Positions 15,419-22,846 of a stretch of 22,846 nt of DNA are shown here, one piece after another. Below the pieces are notes generated by a model. That model was not told the DNA's origin, searched no databases, and saw only the letters and a list, made by a program, of their open reading frames with translations. Position numbers and translations under genes: made by a program. How positions within the stretch are numbered: position 1 is the first letter of the stretch; every line of letters starts with the position of its first letter. Where the stretch lies: positions 1-22,846 of the forward strand of contig CBDTVL010000032.1 of the NCBI GenBank assembly GCA_965363755.1, read 5' to 3'. Source of the DNA: JL08 sp965363755. Its GTDB lineage: Bacteria > Pseudomonadota > Alphaproteobacteria > Rhodobacterales > Rhodobacteraceae.

Positions 15419-17152
15419 ATGCTCAAGCGCCAATTCGACAAGTCACGTTTACCCAGCCGGCATGTAACCGAAGGGCCGGAGCGCGCGCCACACCGCTCCT
15501 ATCTCTACGCGATGGGTCTGGGAGAGGACGAGATTCACCAACCTCTGATTGGCGTCGCAACCTGCTGGAATGAGGCGGCACCGTGCAACATCTCGCTGAA
15601 CCGCCAGGCCCAGGCCGTGAAACTTGGGGTTAAATCCGCACACGGAACCCCGCGCGAATTCACAACAATCACCGTGACCGATGGAATCGCAATGGGTCAC
15701 GAAGGCATGCGCAGCAGCCTTGCCAGTCGCGAAGCGATTGCCGACTCCGTCGAATTGACGATGCGCGGGCATTGTTATGATGCGTTGGTTGGTCTTGCCG
15801 GGTGCGATAAATCGCTACCGGGCATGATGATGGCTATGATCCGCCTGAATGTACCTTCGGTGTTCATCTACGGCGGCTCGATCCTGCCCGGCCGACTGCA
15901 CGGCAAGGACGTCACAGTTCAGGATGTTTTCGAAGCAGTGGGTCGCCATCAGGCCGGTGCTAATTCGGACGAAGAGCTGACGGAGTTGGAAAAGGTAGCA
16001 TGCCCCTCGGCTGGCGCCTGCGGTGGCCAGTTCACGGCCAACACAATGGCGTGTGTTTCGGAAGCCATCGGCCTTGCATTGCCTAACAGCTCTGGTGCGC
16101 CTGCCCCGTATGAATCACGCGATCAATACTCGGTTGCGTCTGGCGAGGCGGTCATGAACTTGCTCGAAAAGAACATCCGCGCGCGCGATATCGTGACGCG
16201 CCAGTCGCTTGAGAATGCGGCGCGCATCGTTGCCTGCACCGGCGGCTCTACCAATGCCGGTCTGCACCTGCCCGCCATGGCGCATGAAGCCGGGATCGAT
16301 TTCTTTCTGGATGACGTCTGCGACATTTTCCGCGACACCCCTTACTTTGTAGATCTGAAACCCGGTGGGGCCTACGTCGCCAAGGACCTTTATGAAGCTG
16401 GCGGCGTTCCGGTTGTTTTGAAGGAATTGCGCAAAGCTGGGCTGATCCACGAAGATTGTATGACAGCCACAGGTTATTCCATGGGCGAAGAACTGGACAA
16501 AATCGACCGCGAGGCCGACGGCCGGGTGATCTACTCCGTGGACAAACCCATTTCGCAAACGGGTGGCGTTGTCGGCCTAAAGGGTAATCTGGCGCCCGGC
16601 GGTGCGATCGTCAAAATCGCCGGTATGACCGACGAAGAAATCGTCTTTACTGGCCCTGCCCGCGTCTTTGAATGCGAAGAGGATGCGTTCGAGGCGGTGA
16701 AGGCGCGCACCTACAAAGAAGGCGAAGTCCTTGTCATCCGCAACGAGGGCCCCGCAGGCGGCCCCGGTATGCGAGAGATGCTGGCCACGACAGCTGCACT
16801 GTCCGGTCAAGGCATGGGCAAAAAGGTCGCCCTCATCACCGATGGCCGGTTCTCGGGTGCAACACGAGGGTTTTGCATTGGCCATGTCGGGCCCGAAGCT
16901 GCGCATGGTGGGCCAATTGCGCTGCTCAAAGATGGCGACCAAATCACAATTGATGCGCCAAACGGCACAATAAGCGTTGATCTGAGCGACGAAGAACTTG
17001 CGATCCGCAAGACAGCATGGAGCGGTCCACGTGAAACGATTTATGCCAGCGGTGCATTGTGGAAATACGCGCAATTGGTTGGCGAGACCTATAAAGGAGC
17101 CGTCACGCATCCGGGCGGCAAGGCCGAAAAACATGTCTATATGGATCTTTAG
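15419..17152 (+). CDS. ilvD: Dihydroxy-acid dehydratase
   Basis: It dehydrates 2,3-dihydroxy-isovalerate and 2,3-dihydroxy-3-methylvalerate to the 2-oxo acids in valine, isoleucine and leucine synthesis. The protein has 577 residues from the ATG at 15419, which has GGGAG 7 nt upstream. The frame is open further upstream to 15347, but 'MLKRQFDKSRLPSRHVTEGP' is the usual family N-terminus. Iron-sulfur ligands are Cys56 ('EAAPCN'), Cys129 ('GCDKSLPG') and Cys201 ('GACGGQ'), with Lys131 as the likely carbamylated metal-binding residue. Further hallmarks are 'GGSTNAGLHL' and 'TDGRFSGATRGFCIGHVGPEA'. The lipoprotein gene begins inside its last 20 nt, so some downstream expression depends on this transcript. 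Confidence 0.97.
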   Translation: MLKRQFDKSRLPSRHVTEGPERAPHRSYLYAMGLGEDEIHQPLIGVATCWNEAAPCNISLNRQAQAVKLGVKSAHGTPREFTTITVTDGIAMGHEGMRSSLASREAIADSVELTMRGHCYDALVGLAGCDKSLPGMMMAMIRLNVPSVFIYGGSILPGRLHGKDVTVQDVFEAVGRHQAGANSDEELTELEKVACPSAGACGGQFTANTMACVSEAIGLALPNSSGAPAPYESRDQYSVASGEAVMNLLEKNIRARDIVTRQSLENAARIVACTGGSTNAGLHLPAMAHEAGIDFFLDDVCDIFRDTPYFVDLKPGGAYVAKDLYEAGGVPVVLKELRKAGLIHEDCMTATGYSMGEELDKIDREADGRVIYSVDKPISQTGGVVGLKGNLAPGGAIVKIAGMTDEEIVFTGPARVFECEEDAFEAVKARTYKEGEVLVIRNEGPAGGPGMREMLATTAALSGQGMGKKVALITDGRFSGATRGFCIGHVGPEAAHGGPIALLKDGDQITIDAPNGTISVDLSDEELAIRKTAWSGPRETIYASGALWKYAQLVGETYKGAVTHPGGKAEKHVYMDL

Positions 17153-17765
17153 TCGCGCAATTTTGCTTGCCGCGGGTACCCTGATGGCAGGGTGCACGCA
17201 GATAAAGAACGCAGAATTTTTGTCGAGCGCGACCCCAAAGCCATCAAACGCGCTGGCCGGTGTGGTAATGGCGGATGGGGCCGTTGCCCTGACGCCTCCG
17301 CCAAACTACTGCATCGACAAAAGCTCTCTCAAGCCGCAATTTGCTTTGATGGCACGCTGTGACACTTTGGGAGCCGAGACAGATCCGGATGCGCCTTTGG
17401 CACTCATCACGGCGACACTTGTGCCGCTTGTCGATCGCACAAAAGTGCCCAATGCGACCGATCTGGCTGCGGCCCTTGAGCCGGATAGGATTTTACGAAA
17501 AACAGACAACGACGGATTGGCATTGGTTCAGACCGAAAGCGTGACGGGATTGGACGGGTTCGGCGAACTCCACTGGCGCGGCGTATTTGTAGTGAACGGT
17601 ATTCTTGTTGGTCTGGCGCTATATGCCCCACAGGACGGACCGGCTAGCGGTAACTCCGGTGCCTCCATCTTAACTGCTTTGGCGAAACGCACGACGGCCC
17701 AAACAGCGGCCAGATTGGCAGCTGTTGCGCAACCAAAACCGGTAGCCTTAGGCAACACAAATTAA
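17133..17765 (+). CDS. Predicted lipoprotein of unknown function
   Basis: I do not recognise the family. The 210-residue protein starts with a short charged stretch, a hydrophobic helix and the lipobox 'LMAGC' at residues 17-21, so Cys21 should be lipidated after signal peptidase II cleavage. After it come 'VVMADGAVALTPPPNYCID', two further Cys residues, and an Ala-rich C-terminus. No catalytic motif is visible. An in-frame ATG at 16998 lies deep in ilvD and would hide the signal peptide, so 17133 is the right start. It overlaps the end of ilvD by 20 nt in a different frame, implying co-transcription. The role is probably envelope-related, which is inference from the signal alone. Confidence 0.78.
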   Translation: MSIWIFSRAILLAAGTLMAGCTQIKNAEFLSSATPKPSNALAGVVMADGAVALTPPPNYCIDKSSLKPQFALMARCDTLGAETDPDAPLALITATLVPLVDRTKVPNATDLAAALEPDRILRKTDNDGLALVQTESVTGLDGFGELHWRGVFVVNGILVGLALYAPQDGPASGNSGASILTALAKRTTAQTAARLAAVAQPKPVALGNTN

Positions 17766-17857
17766 AGAAAACAACCCGCCCGTTGATTGCAGGTTTATTT
17801 GACCGAAACCTTTTCGTTTAATGCTGCAGAGACACGATAAAGGCGATAAGAAACCGC

Positions 17858-18631
17858 ATGGCGGACACGGGCGACACTATTCTGGAGAAACTCTTGCATC
17901 GCCGCGTTATGCGGCACTGGGCACGTGCAGCCCGGCATGCAAAGCGCGCCCAAATGAATGTTGTTCGCAGTCAGCGCCAGCAAGCGCGGCTGTTGCGCAG
18001 CCATCTGGATCGGCTAATTCATATAGCCGATGAACGGCTTTCACTCCCAATGATCGGCTCAAATGCCTTTACCGCGCCACACGATGCCGACTGGGCGTGG
18101 CGACCGGAATTATGGCGCGGACAACTGGCCAGCCCCGGAATGTCTTCGGTTCAGAACAAATCCACACTGGGCAACGAGGTAAAGCTGTTTCACGATTGCG
18201 CGCACTCAGAACTGACCTTACGCCAGCTTCGCAACCAGCGAGAAGCTGACCTCGCGCCTTACGGTTTGCGAATGGACGTGTTCAGATTTGATGGTTCATT
18301 TCTGTCGCTGGTGATCAATTTACCGGACGAGGCCATCAAGGGACTCAAACGCACTCATCTGCTGCGCCTTGACACTATCATCGAGATGGAAAAACCCTTA
18401 GAGATCTTTGTTCGCCTGAACATCAAACATGGACCGAATTCAGAGCAGCTCGTGCGAGAGGTGCCGCTGAATGAGGAGAATCTCATGGTCGAATTTGATC
18501 TGGCCTACTCCAAGCTGAACGAAAAGAGAGTCGAAAAAGCATGGATCGATCTGATCTTTGAAGGCCCCGAAATGAACCAGGTCGTAATCCGCGATCTGAC
18601 CTTTAGCCGCCGTCCCCGCGCAGCCCTGTAG
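17858..18631 (+). CDS. Hypothetical protein, DUF6478-like (Rhodobacterales type)
   Basis: A 257-residue protein with no enzyme motif that I can identify. The first ~55 residues are rich in Arg, His and Ala and look helical ('LEKLLHRRVMRHWARAARH'); the middle holds 'WRPELWRGQLASPGMSSVQNK', and the C-terminal half looks like a beta-rich domain ending in 'IRDLTFSRRPRA'. I associate this pattern with the Rhodobacterales DUF6478 family, from memory. No signal peptide or membrane helix. AAAGG at 17839-17843 is a little far from the ATG. The next small gene starts 12 nt after its stop, so the two form a pair. Confidence 0.75.
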   Translation: MADTGDTILEKLLHRRVMRHWARAARHAKRAQMNVVRSQRQQARLLRSHLDRLIHIADERLSLPMIGSNAFTAPHDADWAWRPELWRGQLASPGMSSVQNKSTLGNEVKLFHDCAHSELTLRQLRNQREADLAPYGLRMDVFRFDGSFLSLVINLPDEAIKGLKRTHLLRLDTIIEMEKPLEIFVRLNIKHGPNSEQLVREVPLNEENLMVEFDLAYSKLNEKRVEKAWIDLIFEGPEMNQVVIRDLTFSRRPRAAL

Positions 18632-18643
18632 AAAAGGTTGGAC

Positions 18644-19021
18644 ATGAGCGATTTTGACCTGACACATACCCGTATAATGCAAGGCGTCTGGGAAGGTGTC
18701 CTGACACCGAAGAATGGGTCCAGTGACGTTCCCGAAGTGCGGGTGACCCATCTAGAACGTGTAATTGAAGGCGTCGAGATCAAGGAAGAACCAGGAAAAC
18801 AGCAATGGCTGTTACGCGTGCCGATCCCTGTTGATGTGATCTCGGGCGGGGTTCAGACTTTCTTAATCGACGACGCCAAAGATGGTGACCGACTGGGCCA
18901 CTTTTGCCTGATTGCTGGTGAGGCATTGGGGGACGATATTCGAGCCGAAGTTGACCTGTTGCGGGCCGAACTGGACATGATGAAGCGCGCATTCCGACGG
19001 CACTGTCTGGAAACGATGTAG
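18644..19021 (+). CDS. Small hypothetical protein paired with the DUF6478-like gene
   Basis: A 125-residue acidic, soluble protein with no family that I recognise. It begins 'MSDFDLTHTRIMQGVWEGVL', has a central strand-rich part ('VRVTHLERVIEGVEI', 'WLLRVPIPVDVI') and ends in an amphipathic helix ('DIRAEVDLLRAELDMMKRAF') that could form a coiled coil. A TTG six nt upstream is in frame, but the ATG at 18644 has AAAAGG at a good distance. It follows the DUF6478-like gene by 12 nt, suggesting the two proteins work together. Confidence 0.72.
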   Translation: MSDFDLTHTRIMQGVWEGVLTPKNGSSDVPEVRVTHLERVIEGVEIKEEPGKQQWLLRVPIPVDVISGGVQTFLIDDAKDGDRLGHFCLIAGEALGDDIRAEVDLLRAELDMMKRAFRRHCLETM

Positions 19022-19069
19022 CGATGACCTGGATCGAATGCCAACGGTCAGTGATCCGACCGGACGCCA

Positions 19070-19090
19070 GATCAGGACCCCCGCCTGATC
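19070..19090. repeat. Perfect 7-bp hairpin just before the DMT permease start
   Basis: GATCAGG (19070-19076) and CCTGATC (19084-19090) are exact inverted copies around a 7-nt loop, followed by an overlapping CTGATCAG palindrome at 19085-19092. The ATG of the permease is 7 nt after the stem and has no recognisable ribosome site, because the usual position is occupied by the stem. No T-run follows, so it is a poor terminator. It could shape translation or bind a regulator. Confidence 0.4.
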
Positions 19091-19097
19091 AGCAAAC

Positions 19098-19946
19098 ATG
19101 AGCACCACGGTCTTTGTTGCAATCCTTGGCGCGGCGCTTTTGCATGCAACATGGAATGCAATCGTCAAAGGCGCGACTGACAAACGCGTCAGCATGGGCG
19201 CGGTTATGCTCGGGCATTTTCCATATGCCGTCGCGGTCTTGCCTTTTGTGCCGCTTCCCGCACCGGAAAGCCTTCCCTATCTGATCGCGGGCATCTTGCT
19301 GCATTTGGGGTACCAGCTTTTCCTGCTGCAATCTTATCGTATTGGGGACCTCACTCAGGTTTATCCCATTGCAAGAGGTTCGGCCCCGTTGATCGTCGCA
19401 CTGATTTCCGTGGCTGTTCTTGGGGTCCATCTGGCTCCTCTGGAACTGATCGCTGTCTGTGTGATTGGTTCTGGCATATTGAGCCTTGCGTTGGTGCGCC
19501 GAGCAGATGGTCAGCGCAACGGGAATGCCGCATTGCTGGCGCTTGTAACCGGTTGTTTCATCGCATCTTATTCTCTAGTTGACGGATTGGGTGCGCGACT
19601 GGCGGGCACAGCGCTTGGCTTCTACAGTTGGCTGGCCATCGGAAATGGCATCGCAATTGCACTTTACCTGATCCTGACATCGCCAGCTGTTCTGCGCGAT
19701 ATTGCCACCAAAGGGCGCCGGGTTTTTGTGATTGGTGGCGGCGCATCGTTTGTCGCCTACGCCATCGTGACATGGGCGTTCACGCAAGCGCCCATTGCGC
19801 TGGTGACAGCGTTGCGAGAAACCAGTATCGTCTTCGCCCTGCTGATCGGTGTCTTTTTCCTCAAAGAGCGTTTGGATCTGGCCAAAGTTTTTGCGACAAT
19901 GGCAACGCTATTGGGCGCCGCCCTGCTACGCTATTCCAAACAGTAA
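19098..19946 (+). CDS. DMT-superfamily permease (EamA type)
   Basis: An inner-membrane drug/metabolite-type transporter of 282 residues made of two EamA repeats of about five helices each. The first repeat opens with 'LGAALLHATWNAIVKG' and ends near residue 130; the second starts near 'NAALLALVTGCFIASYSLVDG' and ends with 'VFFLKERLDLAKVFATMATLLGAALL', the usual family close. An in-frame TGA at 19086-19088 shows the protein cannot begin much earlier than the ATG at 19098. There is no clear ribosome site, only a hairpin. The substrate cannot be named. It converges with the DUF1203 gene, with 51 nt between the stops. Confidence 0.9.
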   Translation: MSTTVFVAILGAALLHATWNAIVKGATDKRVSMGAVMLGHFPYAVAVLPFVPLPAPESLPYLIAGILLHLGYQLFLLQSYRIGDLTQVYPIARGSAPLIVALISVAVLGVHLAPLELIAVCVIGSGILSLALVRRADGQRNGNAALLALVTGCFIASYSLVDGLGARLAGTALGFYSWLAIGNGIAIALYLILTSPAVLRDIATKGRRVFVIGGGASFVAYAIVTWAFTQAPIALVTALRETSIVFALLIGVFFLKERLDLAKVFATMATLLGAALLRYSKQ

Positions 19947-19997
19947 GGATCTTTGAGACTAGGTTTGGCCAGAGCATTGTTTTCGCCGTCGCCCATC

Positions 19998-20465
19998 TCA
20001 CCTGCGATCAATCCGAGCCAGATAGCAATTATTTCGAGAAGATCGCACATGAATGTAGGCGACAACTGGATCTGCAAAAATCGCCTCCGCGCTTGATTGC
20101 ATATCTTGAACCGCAACCACGGCCCCGGTGCCATAAACAATCCTGTCCTGCACCGAATATCCTTTGATCAGATACTCGGGCGACATCGTCAAAACGGGCG
20201 GGGCCACACCGTTATCTTCATGTCGCGCGCAAGAGCCCGCGCATAAGAAAATCGGCCCGGTCTCGGCATAGGGGTGCAGACTTGTAAATGGCCGATAGGC
20301 CAGGATCAATAAGCCGGCAGTTTCAGGTATGTCGCGCAGACAATGGCGGCAGGGATTACCACAGCCATCTGACACAACTCTTTCTGGGATCAAGTCATAG
20401 ACATCGGGCGCACCCGATTGATAAGCTCGGACAACTTCGGTAGGCAACGCGGTGAAATGGATCAT
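19998..20465 (-). CDS. DUF1203 family protein
   Basis: A 155-residue soluble protein. 'GNPCRHCLRDIPETAGLLILAYRPF' in the first half and 'TGPIFLCAGSC' after it are the typical DUF1203 core; the C-terminal part holds 'YIHVRSSRNNCYLARI'. The reaction is unknown. The frame is open to an ATG at 20504, but the ATG at 20465 has AAGGAG at 20478-20473, 7 nt upstream, and the N-terminus 'MIHFTALPTEVV' fits the family, so it is used. Several Cys residues, including a CxxC, are concentrated in the first half. It has no operon partner and diverges from gpmI. Confidence 0.85.
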   Translation of the reverse strand: MIHFTALPTEVVRAYQSGAPDVYDLIPERVVSDGCGNPCRHCLRDIPETAGLLILAYRPFTSLHPYAETGPIFLCAGSCARHEDNGVAPPVLTMSPEYLIKGYSVQDRIVYGTGAVVAVQDMQSSAEAIFADPVVAYIHVRSSRNNCYLARIDRR

Positions 20466-20653
20466 ATCAGGTCTCCTTGTTTTGCCTGAAATGGCACAAC
20501 GCAACGATCAATTGCGACCCGGATCCTGCGCAATAGGCGCTGTCGCAGCGAACCGACCTTTGGCCAGAACAAACCACTTGCACCAAAACGGGTTCACCCT
20601 GCGGGATTCACCATGTAGAAGGCTTCAACTAAACTCACACGGAGCGTTTGAGC

Positions 20654-22171
20654 ATGTCTGCCCCTAAACCCGTTGTCTTGTGTATTTTGGATGGTTGGGG
20701 CCACAGCGAAGAGACCCAAGGCAACGCCCCGGCGCTGGCCCATACACCTACCTTTGATCGCATCATGTCGACCTGCCCGCATAACGTTTTGATCACGCAT
20801 GGGCCTGATGTTGGCCTGCCGACGGGCCAGATGGGCAATTCCGAGGTCGGCCATACCAATATCGGAGCCGGCCGGGTGGTCGCGATGGATTTGGGCATGA
20901 TTGATCTGGCCATCGAAGAAGGAACGTTTTTCACAAATGCAGCCTTGCTCGAATTCACCGCGAAACTGCAAAGAAACGGCGGCACTGCGCATTTGATCGG
21001 ATTGGTCTCTGATGGCGGGGTGCATGGCCATCTCACGCATATTGAGGCCGCCGCCAACGCGATTGCCAACGCTGGCATCCCGGTGGTTATTCACGCCCTG
21101 ACTGATGGCCGCGACGTCGCCCCAAAATCGGCCTTGGGGTACATTGGAAACTTGCAGGATCACTTACCAGCGGGTGCCTCTGTAGGCACTGTAGCCGGGC
21201 GCTATTATGCAATGGACCGGGACAATCGTTGGGAACGTGTGCAGCAAGGTTATGACGCGATCGTCAATGGTCGAGGACACGGGTCCACTGACGCCTTGGC
21301 TGCAATCACAGCCGCCTATGAGCGTGGCGAAACCGATGAATTCATCGGCGCGACGGTAATTAAGGGGTATGATGGCGCAAAAGACGGTGATGGTGTTTTT
21401 TGCCTGAATTTCCGCGCGGACCGCGCCCGTGAGATTTTGGCGGCGATCGGCCAGCCCGGCTTTGATGCCTTTGACGTGGGACCACGCCCCACTTGGGCCG
21501 CCTTGCTGGGCATGGTCAATTATTCCAGTGATCACAGCACGTATATGACTACGGCCTATCCCAAGGCTGAAATTGTGAACGCGCTTGGCGCATGGGTGTC
21601 GGCACAGGGGCGGCGTCAGTTTCGTCTGGCTGAAACTGAAAAATACCCGCACGTGACGTTTTTTCTAAATGGCGGCAAAGAAGAACCGGAAAACGGCGAA
21701 GACCGGTTCATGCCGAAATCGCCCAACGTGGCAACTTATGACCTGCAGCCGGAAATGTCCGCCCCCGAGGTTACAGCACGATTTGTGCAGGCAATTGGCG
21801 AAGGCTATGATCTGATTGTTACCAATTACGCGAACCCGGACATGGTCGGTCACACAGGCGACCTGGCGGCGGCTATTGCCGCCTGCGAGGCCGTGGACGA
21901 AGGTCTTTCTGCGGTGATCGAGGCGCTGGAGCAAGCAGGCGGTGCGATGATCGTCACAGCCGATCACGGTAATTGCGAGGTCATGATTGACCCGCTAACC
22001 GGCGGTCCACACACGGCCCATACTCTAAATCCAGTACCCGTTGCACTGGTGGGTGGACCCGACGGGGCGCAACTGCGCACCGGGCGGTTGTCGGATCTTG
22101 CGCCTACCCTGCTAGATCTGATGGGCCTTGAATTACCACCCGAAATGACCGGAGAAAGCCTGATCACATGA
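20654..22171 (+). CDS. gpmI: 2,3-bisphosphoglycerate-independent phosphoglycerate mutase
   Basis: It interconverts 3- and 2-phosphoglycerate in glycolysis and gluconeogenesis using two metal ions, normally manganese. The 505 residues match the family. Motifs are 'LCILDGWGHS' with metal-binding Asp13, nucleophile Ser63 in 'QMGNSEVGHTNIGAGR', 'SDGGVHGH' at 119-126, 'DGRDVAPKSA', 'NYANPDMVGHTGD' at 391-403, 'TADHGN' at 435-440 and His454. GGAG at 20641-20644 is 9 nt from the ATG at 20654; a TTG two codons earlier is in frame but less likely. Its stop overlaps the next ATG as ATGA (22168-22171), coupling it to envC as in many roseobacters. Confidence 0.97.
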   Translation: MSAPKPVVLCILDGWGHSEETQGNAPALAHTPTFDRIMSTCPHNVLITHGPDVGLPTGQMGNSEVGHTNIGAGRVVAMDLGMIDLAIEEGTFFTNAALLEFTAKLQRNGGTAHLIGLVSDGGVHGHLTHIEAAANAIANAGIPVVIHALTDGRDVAPKSALGYIGNLQDHLPAGASVGTVAGRYYAMDRDNRWERVQQGYDAIVNGRGHGSTDALAAITAAYERGETDEFIGATVIKGYDGAKDGDGVFCLNFRADRAREILAAIGQPGFDAFDVGPRPTWAALLGMVNYSSDHSTYMTTAYPKAEIVNALGAWVSAQGRRQFRLAETEKYPHVTFFLNGGKEEPENGEDRFMPKSPNVATYDLQPEMSAPEVTARFVQAIGEGYDLIVTNYANPDMVGHTGDLAAAIAACEAVDEGLSAVIEALEQAGGAMIVTADHGNCEVMIDPLTGGPHTAHTLNPVPVALVGGPDGAQLRTGRLSDLAPTLLDLMGLELPPEMTGESLIT

Positions 22172-22846
22172 CCTTTCGGCTGATCTTGTTTCTGGTGCTG
22201 TTTGGACCCGGCATGGCGTTTGCGCAACGCGATCAAAACGATATCGCCGCTGCCGCCCGCGACGCCGCGGATGCATTGGAAACGGCGTCTTTTTCGCTGC
22301 AAGAGGCAGAAAGCGCGCGCGACCGGGTCCGCGCCCTGACTGCTACTGTGAAGGCTTACGAAGGCGGGCTGGAAGCGATGCGTGACGGTCTGCGTCGCGC
22401 GACAATCCGCGAAGAGCAACTCAGTCTCCAGCTTAGGGCGCGCGATGATGAAATTGCACAGCTGATGGGCGTGCTGCTGACCATCGGCGCCTCGCCGCCG
22501 CCAGTGCTGATGTTACACCCGTCCGGGCCAACCGGCACTGCACGCTCCGGCATGATACTGGCAGAAGTAACTCCGGCCTTGAACGCCCAAGCCGCCACGT
22601 TGCGCCGCGATGTCGATGAAGTGCGCACGTTACGCCTGCTGCAACAAAGCTCTGCTGACATTCTGCAATCCGGTCTGCAGGGCGTGCAAGAGGCCCGCAG
22701 CCAGCTTAGCCACGCTATCGCAAATCGCACAGACCTGCCGCGGCGGTTTACCGAAGACCCGGTGCGCACCGCGATCCTGATTGCGTCCACCGAAACGCTG
22801 GATGGCTTTGCCAGCGGCCTGTCGCAGATCTCCGCTGATCCGGTCG
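22168..22846 (+). CDS. envC: Murein hydrolase activator EnvC family protein (3' end outside window)
   Basis: A periplasmic activator of the cell-wall amidases that split daughter cells; 226 residues are visible before the window ends. The first ~19 residues are a signal peptide ('LILFLVLFGPGMAFA', likely cut after Ala19). The rest is a long Arg/Glu/Ala-rich helical coiled-coil region ('DALETASFSLQEAESARDRV', 'GLEAMRDGLRRATIREEQLS'), the usual N-terminal part of EnvC. The C-terminal LytM/M23 domain that confirms the family would lie beyond the edge. The ATG overlaps the gpmI stop by 4 nt, so it is translationally coupled. The position after gpmI supports the call. Confidence 0.85.
   Translation, partial: MTFRLILFLVLFGPGMAFAQRDQNDIAAAARDAADALETASFSLQEAESARDRVRALTATVKAYEGGLEAMRDGLRRATIREEQLSLQLRARDDEIAQLMGVLLTIGASPPPVLMLHPSGPTGTARSGMILAEVTPALNAQAATLRRDVDEVRTLRLLQQSSADILQSGLQGVQEARSQLSHAIANRTDLPRRFTEDPVRTAILIASTETLDGFASGLSQISADPV

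Noticed and set aside
15343..15573. Leader peptide or attenuator ahead of ilvD
   Set aside because: The upstream frame has no stop before running into ilvD and is not enriched in Ile, Leu or Val; no paired terminator and antiterminator stems were seen.
16577..17197. Long minus-strand reading frame opposite ilvD (206 codons)
   Set aside because: It lies wholly or mostly opposite a well-supported gene, has no recognisable motif and no ribosome site, and reflects codon bias of ilvD.
17804..17816. CGAAA-CCT-TTTCG dyad after the lipoprotein gene as a terminator
   Set aside because: Short AT-rich stem with only three T residues after it; expected by chance in a gap of this size.
20607..20635. Promoter-like pair TTCACC / TAAACT with a 17-nt spacer upstream of gpmI
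   Set aside because: The start of transcription would fall on or inside the gpmI ribosome site at 20641-20644, leaving almost no leader, so it is not a convincing promoter for this gene.

Overview
The window looks like chromosomal DNA from an alphaproteobacterium, most likely a roseobacter-type Rhodobacteraceae. The reasons are: a membrane-bound ferritin/VIT iron exporter (mbfA type) preceded by an Irr-box-like palindrome; accD and folC overlapping by 4 bp; the order gpmI then envC with an ATGA junction; a ~577-residue IlvD; and several proteins I associate mainly with Rhodobacterales (the DUF6478-like gene and its small partner). I see no tRNA, rRNA, CRISPR array, insertion sequence or phage gene. 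The window is gene-dense and no gap exceeds about 200 bp. Both end genes, a TetR regulator on the left and EnvC on the right, run off the window.

Layout. 1-2587: a TetR regulator (minus strand) diverges from an iron exporter gene (mbfA), which is followed by an AEC-family permease. 2677-6475: a plus-strand run of S-formylglutathione hydrolase, a UPF0178 protein, a HAD hydrolase, an ornithine-cyclodeaminase-like enzyme and a membrane-anchored alpha/beta hydrolase, several of them overlapping or nearly touching. 6486-7727: an MFS transporter on the minus strand, with a perfect 10-bp inverted repeat between it and zapE. 7883-8947: zapE. 8957-15227: a minus-strand block read as degenerate ABC protein, CPBP membrane protease, accD, folC. 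15419-19021: ilvD, a lipoprotein gene overlapping the end of ilvD, and two Rhodobacterales-type hypothetical genes. 19098-22846: a DMT permease, a convergent DUF1203 gene, then gpmI and envC.

The functions include iron export, formaldehyde detoxification, branched-chain amino acid synthesis (ilvD), fatty-acid and folate synthesis (accD, folC), glycolysis (gpmI) and cell division or envelope work (zapE, envC).

The most unusual gene is a 1028-residue protein at 12141-15227. It has an ABC-exporter membrane domain, then a nucleotide-binding domain in which every catalytic motif is altered and which is split by an insert of about 260 residues, then a cyclic-nucleotide-binding domain. It sits 6 bp upstream of a CPBP intramembrane protease gene. 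This looks like an exporter scaffold turned into a sensor or regulator, and it is the best candidate here for something poorly described. The second clear signal is the iron-response palindrome lying on the predicted transcription start of mbfA, with a degraded second copy next to the tetR promoter.
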